Shown here: piece by piece, positions 24,136 through 34,192 of the stretch
Layout of the letters: each line of letters begins with the position of its first letter
Position numbering within the stretch: the first letter of the stretch is position 1
Program-made: the position numbers and the translations under genes
Notes under the pieces: model-generated
The model's database searches: none
What the model was told of the DNA's origin: nothing
Seen by the model: the letters and a program-made list of their open reading frames with translations, nothing else
Assembly: GCA_039720395.1 (NCBI GenBank)
Contig: CM077834.1
Coordinates: forward strand, 4,112,607 to 4,176,606
DNA length: 64,000 bases
Direction: 5' to 3'
Source: Liquidambar formosana
Lineage: Eukaryota; Streptophyta; Magnoliopsida; Saxifragales; Altingiaceae

Positions 24136-25733
24136 TAACGTTGTATTGGATAACCTTTAAAACATTAATGTTTTCACTCTCTCAACAACCCCTAAACCGA
24201 CACCAATATCCATCATCTCTGTTAATAGCCCCCACCCACTTTTCTCTCTCGAAATCTTGGGTTTAAGGTTTACGCTTTTTGATCTCCACTGTAAACCCTG
24301 CATAGGGTTTTCTATTTTGCGGCCAAGACCATGATATTGATATAAGAAATAAGAAACATAGCCGTGATAAATAGTTACAAGAAATTCTTGAAAAGTTGAA
24401 AACCACATCTTGCGAGCTTACGGCCCCTCAAACACCTTCAATGGTAAGTGGTAAGGAGGACATCACATAGTGGGGGAAACAAGTATACAATCAAGTCCAT
24501 ATTAAATGGTTTTGCCTGTATAAGTTTGGAGCACATGAAAAAAAATCTCTAATAAAATTTTAAGTTTTGAAATTCATTGTCACTTAATCTCAAGATAATC
24601 TCATGGCTAGAATATCTATCCTACGATGGTTGCGTTATTTTCCTTATATATTTTTATTTTTTGTGTATTTCAGATCTTGAGCTTCCCTAACCTAACCGTC
24701 ATCTTACCACTACATCATCAGGTATGCATCCTTTGTTGTTATTAATTTTTTTTTCTTTCTGAAATTGAATAAAAATGTTGTAGATGCATGCCACGTACAC
24801 CATTAAAGAAAAAAAATTGGTTCAAATTATGAATATGAATTAAGTATAAAATTGGTAAAGAGTAAAGACTATAAAGTAAAGCCTACTGATTCATGCTCTA
24901 ATAAATTATTTCTCCCTATTGTTGTAAAAAAAATAATAATAAAATAATTAATTAACACCGTAATAATAACACAATAACTAACTCTAAAAGATTATACTTT
25001 TATTTAAAATTATATATATATTCTTGCTATTGGTGTGAGATAAAGTGGCCTACATGTAGGTTTGATATAAAGATGATCCACACGTGTCTAATATTTATTT
25101 TTAACTAAATAATAGAATCCTAAAACAAATATAAAAAATAAAAAAATAAAAAAAACACATTAAAATCTTAAACCAAATAAAAACAAACACTCAGCCTAAA
25201 ACTTTAACATGCTTGCATTGTGTGTGACTTAATTGCCAAGTGAAGATATATTGTGCGATTTTTGGTTACCAAGTTCTTGAAGATGAGCAAGGCAAGTTGA
25301 CCAAATTCCGCCTCAAAAATGTCTAAATTAAGCAACACGTACTTGGATCATATATTATAGAGATATGGCATGGAACCAATACATAATCTTTTTATTTTTA
25401 TTTTTTAAAAATAATAATAATTTCCTTTAGTTGAGGTTGCTTAAGGTCTAATTGACGTTTTTCGGTATAAGGTGCATCACGTACTCCTTATTTAGAGTTA
25501 AGGTATATTAATTCTTCAAATATTCCGTTATATGAAGAAAAAAAATTATGAATGTATATCTAAAGAGTTTTTAATCTTTCGTTGACAATTTGATTATAAA
25601 AAAAATAAATAAATAAATAAAATGTACTTTTGAATTTTAAACTTTATCTTTTATGAAAAAATATAAAATATTTATGTATTTATTATTTTGTATTTAAGAA
25701 TATTCACGTGCAACGAACGTGTGTTATATCTAG
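23984..25733 (+). mobile_element. Helitron H4, about 1750 bp
   Basis: 5' TCTATACTACCTATAAAAG. 3' hairpin region CACGTGCAACGAACGTG, then TTATATCTAG and host T at 25734. The last ~220 bp closely match the 3' ends at about 40950-41176 and 63690-63898. The interior is AT-rich with a TA run at about 24101-24132 and no recognised gene. Confidence 0.75.
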
Positions 25734-25848
25734 TATATATATATGTACACAGAAATCCACAATTTTGAGAGACTAAAAATTTTGTCTTTTCAATAATGAA
25801 ATTCAATGTGGTCAATCTAAATATTAAGGACTAACAACGTTTCTTAAA

Positions 25849-25885
25849 TTAGTTGATGCACATGTGTATTGCATGTGTCCCATTT
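25849..25885 (-). other. Decayed Helitron 3' terminus
   Basis: The minus strand reads CACATGCAATACACATGTG, then CATCAACTAA and T. This is the H1 3' end with its CpG sites changed to TpG/CpA, as expected after cytosine methylation and deamination. The matching 5' end was not found. Confidence 0.55.
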
Positions 25886-26068
25886 TGAGTTATATTTTTT
25901 TAATCAATAATAAATTAGTCAAAAGCAATAAACATAAGTTTGTTTTTCTGATAGAGGTAATAACTAATAAGTTTTAAACCGTGTTGAATTTATTATTATT
26001 ATTATTATTTTTAAATCCATTGTGGTTTTGTTATGAAGGCAGACGATTGCTGCACGTCCAATTTACTC

Positions 26069-26165
26069 AACCACCCACACAACCACAACCACAACCACAA
26101 CCACCCTTACAACCCCTACAACCACAACCATCCCCACAACCGCAACTACAACCGCAACCTCAACA
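26069..26165. repeat. (ACCACA)n-type microsatellite
   Basis: Imperfect CCACAA hexamer repeats encode Pro-Gln or His-Asn runs depending on frame. I see no gene around them. Confidence 0.85.
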
Positions 26166-26699
26166 ACAGAGAAAGAGGTATTGACTGTTTCGATTTATTG
26201 TGCCTTCTTTCGTTTAGTTTTTGTCCAACTGTGTGCAATTTAGGCTGAATTAAAGAAAACTTCCTTCCTCTTTTTTTATTTTATTTTATTTTATTTTATT
26301 TGGGTATGTAGAGAAGTAAAGAAAATGATGAAATATCTTTGTAAGTTTTGATTCACGTTGTGTAATCCCAATCTTTTGTAGGCATGCTCACATAAAATTC
26401 TTCTGCAATATGGTAGAATAATTTAGGTATTTTGCATGTACACGCATTGTGTGGACAAGTATCTATGCATTAAAGAATACAACTTTGTTACATATAATCA
26501 AAATAGCCTTTACAATTGGATCTGATCTTACTTGTCGTAAATTATTTTTCAAAATTCATCATAAATAACATGATAATTTAACAATCCGTAAAATTGAATT
26601 TGAATAACGAGTTAAAAATGATTTAATATTAAGTAGATAGTTTGAAATAAATAACATTATTATTAGATTAAATATATGAACTCGATCCAGATCATTTAC

Positions 26700-26945
26700 T
26701 TAACATTTGATGCATAACTCAAAATAACGTGTTTAAATAGTAAATGGATTACAATTTTTCAGAAGTCTGAAAAAGCTTTAAAGGAAAAGGAGAAAAAAAA
26801 AAAAAAAAAACAAAGGGCACTCGAGTCGGCTCGAGTGGGTAATTCAATCATTCAACATTCGATGCATTATTCAAAGGAGTGAAAGAAAATCTTCTCCTTT
26901 ACGGCGTCGTGTTAAAATAAGTAAATGGATTACACTTTGTCCGTC
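26700..26945 (+). promoter_or_regulatory. SUMO upstream region with an internal duplication and a palindrome
   Basis: Two related blocks (about 26700-26760 and 26855-26940) share CATTYGATGCATWAYTCAAA and GTAAATGGATTACA. Between them, 26818-26837 is a perfect inverted repeat, CACTCGAGTCGGCTCGAGTG. It lies 300 bp upstream of the SUMO start, within promoter range. No function is assigned. Confidence 0.4.
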
Positions 26946-27142
26946 CGATGAAGCTGAATTAAAACAGATCTAGACCGTTGGATTATGTTACCCCCATTCC
27001 CGTTGACTTGCAGGGTCAAAAGGTCACCGGAGAGACAAAGAGAGGGCTGGAGGGTGAAGAGAGTGTACAAAAAGGCAGCAAGCAGAGTAAAGTCTCCCCT
27101 GACGCGAATTGCAGTAGAGGAAACGAAGACGAAGACGAAGAA

Positions 27143-29275
27143 ATGTCGGGTGTCACGAATCAGGAGGAAGACAAGAAACCCACCGATCAAGCGGCTCACA
27201 TCAATCTCAAGGTCAAGGGCCAGGTCTCATCTCTCTCTCTCTCTCTCTCTCTCTGCTTGAGCTATTTCCTGTATATATTTAGGGTTTTGTTTGTATGAAT
27301 AGCAGGATGGGTTTTACCTTGGTTGTTTTTTAGGGTTTTAGTTCATGCAAATGTGTGTCTTCCTTGAAATTTCATCCTAGCTGGGGTTTGGTTGATCTTC
27401 CCCCATCCCCTCCCCCAAATTTATTTTGTTTGTTTTTTAGGGGTTAATTGTGTATAGAGTATAAGAGATTGATTGAGATTTCGCGCGATTAGCGTCCATG
27501 GTGGTTCTAAGGTTTTAGATTGGTTCATATGTGCATAAATGTTAGGGATTTGATGCTGCAACGAGTATGTATTCTTTGGTATTTCATGGAAGCTAAGGTT
27601 TATGGCTTCGATTGCAAGGATTAACTTTCGTTGAGAGAAATTTACTCAGCAGTTCCCCTTGTTTGGTTGCTGGGAAAACGTAGGAAACGACGAAAGTAAA
27701 ATCTTGCACTCGATGTTTTAATTTTTTAGTGTTTAATTGTTTATTTTTGGGTTACTTTTGTTTATTGAAAGGCGTGAAACTCAAAACTAAGCCAATTGGT
27801 TGTATTAGGCTTAGTTTAACGTGTCATTTTTTGTTTTTTGTTTTTTTTCTTTCCCTATGTTTTCTCAGCAACCAAACTGAGCTCGTTTGCATTCTGGAGA
27901 CTTAAAATTTTGCGTTTGACACTTGTCTGTAGTTGTTGTTATATCATACATGTTGCCGTGCAGTTTTCTAGTTCTCTTTTTGTTTCATAGTGTGTTCATA
28001 AATTTTCATAACGTGACTCTCCATTGTGATATTGAAAATAGTAATGCCATGGCTTTGGAAAATGCTAGATGTGTATACCTCGTTGGCATTGGAAAATGTG
28101 ACTCTTCCCGACCCTTTTTCCCAACTTTTTACCAACTCTCTCACATTGGGTAGGGCTAGATGAGTGTGGGTGTCACCCCATGTGAGTGTGTTGAGAAATT
28201 TTTTGGAAAGAATAGCACTTCTTCTTGGCATTCTTCTTCCATTTTTGGTGCCTCCAAATTCTGCTGACTTAACTTGCTTCCAATACCACTGTTTTGTAAG
28301 ACATCAGTCATTGTTTTATTGTAATCTTTTAGTCTATGACAGTTTGTTTTTATTAAATGGTTTTCAAGTACAATAATATGTAGTGTTTTCATTTATAATT
28401 ATTTAGTCATCTCATTTCCCCTATGTTGGATACATTGATCTTAAGATCACATTGCTATTTGGTTTACTACCTAAATGCTTTTAGAGGTTAAGTAGTTAAT
28501 AAAAGTTCTTTTAGAGGTTGTCTAGTTAATGTTGATAGCCTGATATATCATAAATTCATAATTATGTTTTTTTAGTTGTTATTTAATAGTGCATTGATAT
28601 ATGGTTTACTTGGTCCCTTTTAAGTGCTTCTAAAATGATTTCAAAATGATCCACGGTATCTAAGTACTAACTGCTAACTATCCCTTATGATATATGATTT
28701 GGTAAACTATTCCTTTTTCTTTTTTTTCCTTTTTTTTTTTTTTGGGGGGGGGGGGGGGGGGGCTGGGGCTATACACACATAGATAACTCACACACATTGT
28801 AAGCTAGTCAAGGTTGACTTTAGGAGTGTACAAGGTTCCACCTCTCCTTCAAGAGCTAGGCGCTTTTGGAAGTTGGGTGTGGGTTAACTTTATGGGCTCT
28901 TAGATCTTCCTTTGGTCTATGTCACATATGTGGGCTTCCTCAATTTGGTAAACTATTCTCTTGTTAGAATACAACCTTGAATGACATCAATTAGAATCCT
29001 TCTTTGCTGTGATGTTTCCATTTTGTCTCGTTGCCTTGACATATCTTTTAGCAAGATCTTAGATTTTGATAAGTTTTAGCAAGATCTTAGATTGCCATGC
29101 TGATTTCATATTTGGTTCAGAAATATCTTGCATTACCAGGCTGCTTTAAGTCACAGTGCCTTTAAATGTCTTCTGGCATATGGATATCAAGGTGGCAGGT
29201 TTGGGCCATGGTGGCCGTATTCAGTTATCCTAACCCCATATATACATACATACATATATACATACATACATATAT

Positions 29276-29333
<58 letters not shown>

Positions 29334-30764
29334 TTTCCCAAACCTCTATCTGGACTCATCAAGTCTGGATGTGGGATAAACATTGATTAGGGTGGGTACT
29401 CGTTGGGGAAAACACTATCTATAAATAAAAAATTTTCAACTAGATGTGGGACCTATCGGGCGGACACTAATAAAAATATTTCAACTAGATGTGGAGAAAG
29501 TGTTGTCACATGACAACCCAAATCTCACCATGAAACTGTTTTTTATTTTTATTTTTATTTTTAATTTGGATTCTCACTTTTCATATTTTGTTATGTGTAT
29601 ACAATTATCCATGATTTGTTGCTACTAGATAGGAGATAACCGAAACTAAACCAATGTTTTTTGGATTTGTAAAAACCAAACTGAAGTACTCTTGTTGGGT
29701 TTGAAGTTTTCACTAAAACCGAACCAAACTGAACCACAAACATGCCTAGTTGAGAGTGTTGTAGGAAGTAGAAAAATTGCATGCCTTGACTTTTTAATAT
29801 GAACAAATATTGTGGGACATCCGGAAAAGGAAATGTGCTCTAACAAAATGGGATGGAGGGAGTGGTAATAAATGATAATCTTACTCCAGTTCTAGAGACA
29901 GGGAAAAATCTCTTTGTTCATTATTCATTTGCTACTAAGGCTTACCTGTTTTTAACTATTTGATTTAAGAAGGTGGATTTGTTGAAAAATAAGCTCCAGG
30001 GACTGTTGAATGGAATCTTTTCATCATCGGTGTTGCGATTTCAAATTATTTTGTTGTCGCCTAAAGTGTAGACTAGTTTTTGATGACTTGCTTAATGCGT
30101 GATGGAGTAAGTTAGCAGGTATTCAGGAGCCACTTGTAAGGGAAATTCTTGCATCAGTTGACATGTCACTAGCTTTCAGGATTGACCTATTGCTGCTGGT
30201 TCATGTCATGTTTATTTGTCTCCCTGTCATGATTTTATGATTCTCTTCCTTGTTCATTTCTTATTCACAATCATTTAGAATGATTGAGTAAACATGTTCA
30301 TCAATAAATAAATAAATAAAATGATTGAGTAAACATGTTATGTCCCTTGCTCTAAGTAACTTCAAGGCTGGACTTTTTTGCTTGGATCTGAACATGGTAT
30401 TTTGCTTTGGTCAGTCATGATAGTTCAATCTGAACAAGTGCCAACTGCCAGCTGAGACCTATAATATTCTAAGTATTATAGAATGGTCACTGAATTTGCT
30501 CTGATATGTGGTGATATGATCATCACTTTGAAGATGAGGAATTATTCTTGAATCAAATATTAGTGTGAACATAATGCTGTAGAGTTTCACGTGACTAATT
30601 TGGCAATGTTTTGTAGGATGGGAATGAAGTGTTTTTCAGGATTAAGAGAAGCACTCAACTGAAGAAGCTGATGACTGCTTATTGTGATCGACAGTCTGTG
30701 GAGCTCAACTCTATTGCCTTCTTGTTTGACGGTCGTCGTTTACGAGCAGAGCAGACTCCAGATG

Positions 30765-30810
<46 letters not shown>

Positions 30811-30918
30811 TAGAGTTGGATAGTTTCTTACTTTAAAATTTTGTTGCTACAGCTGGAAATGGAGGATGGGGATGAGATAGATGCTATGCTGCACCAGACG
30901 GGTGGTGCTGTTGCCTAA
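27143..30918 (+). CDS. SUMO: Small ubiquitin-related modifier (SUMO)
   Basis: A ubiquitin-fold protein conjugated to lysines of target proteins, mostly nuclear (family knowledge). Three exons: 27143-27223 (27 aa), 30617-30766 (50 aa) and 30853-30918 (21 aa plus TAA), total 98 aa. The N-terminus is [13 protein letters not shown]. The ubiquitin fold includes [20 protein letters not shown] and [14 protein letters not shown]. The C-terminus is HQTGGAVA, so protease cleavage after Gly-Gly would remove AVA. Introns are 3393 and 86 bp. Both donors are weak by plant standards (CAG|GTCTCA, GAG|GTCTCT) and run into CT repeats. The frame stays open upstream of the ATG, but without another in-frame ATG. 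Intron 1 contains the left breakpoint of the tandem duplication. It closely resembles the canonical plant SUMO1/2 type. Confidence 0.97.
29281..29331. repeat. (TA)n microsatellite in SUMO intron 1
   Basis: A TA run preceded by TACATA repeats from about 29240. The counterpart in copy 2 is at about 45747-45783 and has a TAAA prefix instead. Confidence 0.95.
30768..30807. repeat. (CT)n microsatellite at the SUMO intron 2 donor
   Basis: About 20 CT units begin immediately after the GT of intron 2. In copy 2 the same position has a shorter, interrupted run. Confidence 0.95.
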
Positions 30919-33037
30919 TGAATGGGTTTGGTAGGTGGTATCTTTAGTAGAAGTATAAGTAAATGATATTGTGGGATTTTTTAATAGACAATGTCTGGAG
31001 CTGTATCATTAATTAGTGAGCCACTCGTGGTCAAACTATGCGGTTTGCAAATGTCACTTGTTAGTAGCTTACAATTATGATCTTTGTATTGAAGCTTGCT
31101 TTTGGTTTGGAGAGTGATTTGAGGAATCGTTGCTTGTTAACACTTTCCTATTTGTATCTGGTTTCTGCAGTTGGGGTTTGTCTTTAGTCATTTATGCTTT
31201 TCCAATATTTTCAGTTGGGAACTGTATTCTCTATTCTCCACTCTCGGGGAAAAGAATATAAAAAATGGAAATCTAGCTTACGACTATTGTCCATAGTTGT
31301 AACCACTGGAAATTTCCTTTTATTTTCATGTTGTCTTAATCTGGAAGGGGTTGGGTGGGGTTGGTCGATTTTTGTGGTAGTATGAAATCCAATTTCCCCC
31401 AGAAGGAAGAAAGTGTGATGCCCTTCGTGAAAGACTCCAAATGGGAAGCTTCCACGGGATTGAATCAAGCATCCAAATATCCATTGCTGTACTGTACTGC
31501 TCTGTCCAAGCCGATTGAAATTTGAATTCCTTGTCTCTCGAGTTACTCTTTTTTCCCTTTTCATTAAACTTTCCACCTTGATTTGTGAGACAGATAACTG
31601 GCCAAATCAAGGTCTAATGGAGGACAATGCTTACATTGCTGGTGTTGCCCTCTGCTTCATTCAATGTGATATGGATCACGGTAAGAGTATATTTACCAAA
31701 TCTACTTATTAAATGACCATTTGAGAATAAGACGAGAGCTAGTTATTACGTCCAGTATAACCATTTGGTCATGTGCACTGCAGACCAAAAACTGCACTCT
31801 TTTTTACTCAAATCTAATTTGAAAACCTCCAATAAAACTATTTTATAGAAATACCTACCAACATCGTGGTTGTCTGCTTCAGCGTCTTCCCATTTTAAAT
31901 GCCTTAAGACTATCAAGAAATTAGCCAACGACTCCACCAAATACTTGTGCTTGAGGCAGTCTGGTCTAAGAGGGGTTTCAGCCTATATGGCCTTGGGATG
32001 AATGGAACAAAGATCACAATGCACAATGTTCCCCGCACGTCTGTGGCATAGAACTGACCCTTCAAAGAATATGATATCTATGTATGCGACTCATGGGGTA
32101 TTATCGACGGTTTTCCCATCTCTCATCACCTGTCTAGGAGGAAGCCAATTTATGCTGATTACAATGGTTAACTAGGATTATGCAGCTAGGATCAAATGGA
32201 TTGGATGATGATATCGCCCGCTTTATATAGCCTTCTGAAAAGTACTTGTAGGTGGAAGTTGGATTTGGGTTCTTGAGAAGGGATTTAAGAGGTAAATTTT
32301 ATTAGGGGAAGTGCAATCAATAAACTTAGAATCCACCTGAAGAAACCTTAAATCCAGAAGGAAAATAAGAGAAACCCTGGATTTTATTAATATTGAACCG
32401 AGTCTACCTTTTAGCTTAGGTTTTCACTTATAGGGGACTAACCATAATTCTTTCAAAAAAAAAAAAAAAAAATGAGTAGAAAAAAGAAAAAATGGAAAAA
32501 ATTAAACACAGTAATAGACTATAAAAATTAATAATATTTAATCCTAGAATAAAGGCTGGATCGACTAGGAGCATTTCAGCATTCTATAATGAAAGTCATT
32601 CTCAAAATAAAACTTTCTTGAAATGGCAAAATTGCAATTCTGGAAATCTGACGTTGCAATTCTACTGATTGCAATCAAAAAGTGAAAATTCCATGGAAAA
32701 GTTTTGATTTCCACATTTCCGTTCAATCTTTCGGATTTTGTGCGATTCTCAGTTTGAAGCTCCTGATATTTATAAGTGCTGTTTTGACTTGAAATGTTAC
32801 AAACTTTCAATAAAAAGTTTGGAACTACAATCAAACTACCCTTATTCAAATTTGAATCAAACCACGCTGAATCGAACCAGATTAACCGAATTAGTTTGAT
32901 TTTCAGTTTTATCCTAACCAAGTTGCACCTCTTTTAATTTGTCATCGAATTAGTTTTAATTATAGTGCTAGGTTTTGAAAAAAAAAAATAAATAAATAAA
33001 AGAAGGTGGAAAAGGGAGAGAACAAAAAACTTTCATT

Positions 33038-33420
33038 TGAAAGCGGCCTTACTAACACCGCTTTCAGTATAAGAAAAAATTCCTGTCAAGATAAGGTGTG
33101 AAAAGTCGTAGTCTTTCAGTCTTTCACTCCCACTCTCTCACCCTTGACATTCTCTCTCTCTCAACCATCGACGCCGGCGTACACGATCCCGACGAATCCG
33201 ACACCGACGAAGGCCATCATCGACGGATTCGATGCCGGCGTACACCCCTTCTACTGCCGTACTCTCTGGCCGGCGCCGCCTACCTCTCATACCACCGTTC
33301 TCTCTATGCTCTTCTCTCCTCGCGAACATTTCCGCCGTCGTCGCTCGCGAAAGTTTCCGCCGTCGTCGCTCGTCGTTGTCAATAACTGCCGCTATTGACT
33401 ATTCGCCCTTTAAAGCGTCT
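33038..33420. other. GC-rich patch with an upstream hairpin, unassigned
   Basis: TGAAAGCGG...CCGCTTTCA (33038-33066) forms a 9-bp stem. A CT-rich stretch follows, then about 290 bp of GC-rich sequence (33130-33420) with open frames on both strands. Composition resembles the 5' end of a plant gene or captured gene DNA. The copy at 50246-50585 lacks one 25-bp direct repeat (CCGCCGTCGTCGCTCGCGAA type) found here. I recognise no protein. Confidence 0.4.
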
Positions 33421-34147
33421 CTCTCCTGGTATTTACAAATCCAAACTATTTTCCTATGAATCTCTATGATAGTCTAATCTACACTAAAAGGTCCATGTAT
33501 AAATATGTGTCTACACACTCATAAATTGCCAGCAAACCCTAATATATTAAACTGTTTGGTGATGTGTACCAGGTGTTTGATTAAATTCCCCATAGCCATC
33601 ATATCATTAAAGTGATTCTAACTTTCTTCAAGAGTTTCGAATCTTTTGGTTAGTATTTAATGCGTTGGTGATGTAGTTCTGCCTTAACCTGAATCAAAAT
33701 GTGGGTCGCATTCTGTCTTGTTCAGGATCCCAAACAACAAGAATGTGGGTCAATTGTGATGAAAAAATGAGTGGTATTTTGTTGGGTAAAGCTTTGTGGT
33801 TGAGATAGCTGAACTTCCTGCAATGATCAAACTTCATTTTCCCAAAGAGCCAAATTAATTTTGCATTACTTGAGGTTATGGTACCTATCTTCCTCAGAAG
33901 TAATCTTTCCCTTTGGATGCCCCTTTAGAAATTGTTATTGCTTTATATTCTGGCATATTGATTGATGAGTATTTGCGTATTTGAGTTTGTGACTGGTTTG
34001 AATTGGTTGAGCTGTTAATGCCATCTCCCCCCTTGTCTCGAGTATACTTTCCTAGGATCCTCATCCAATATTGGTAAGTCAGTATAGCATGCAAGGGGAA
34101 CTCGTGATACGATTCTTGAGTAAAAATCTAACCTTGTCATGAGATAT

Positions 34148-34192
34148 GAGATGGATGCTGTGCTGCACCAAATGGGTGGTGCTGTTGCCTAG
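34148..34192 (+). pseudogene. SUMO exon 3 remnant
   Basis: 14 codons plus stop read EMDAVLHQMGGAVA, matching the SUMO C-terminus ([14 protein letters not shown]). The SUMO 3' flank continues, with a gap, to about 34790 (compare 30919-31340). An older local duplication of the SUMO 3' end, carried again in copy 2 at 51296-51340. Confidence 0.85.

Noticed and set aside
24157..24408. 83-residue minus-strand frame inside Helitron H4
   Set aside because: No recognisable domain and no splice context. It may be captured sequence, but nothing supports a gene.
25981..26248. Pro-Gln-rich (67 aa) and His-Asn-rich (71 aa) frames
   Set aside because: They are alternative readings of an ACCACA hexamer repeat, with no start context or flanking exons.
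26978..27142. N-terminal extension of SUMO in the same open frame
   Set aside because: The upstream frame has no ATG, only TTG. The ATG at 27143 gives the conserved MSGV start and normal length.
28740..28960. Poly-G run followed by transposon-like sequence in SUMO intron 1
   Set aside because: It is present in both copies, but I found no terminal repeats, coding motif or target duplication to define an element.
32565..32921. 118-residue minus-strand frame in the spacer, with a counterpart in copy 2
   Set aside because: The copy 2 version (49823-50053) is shorter and not collinear in frame. Asn/Ile/Ser-rich composition fits chance in AT-rich DNA.
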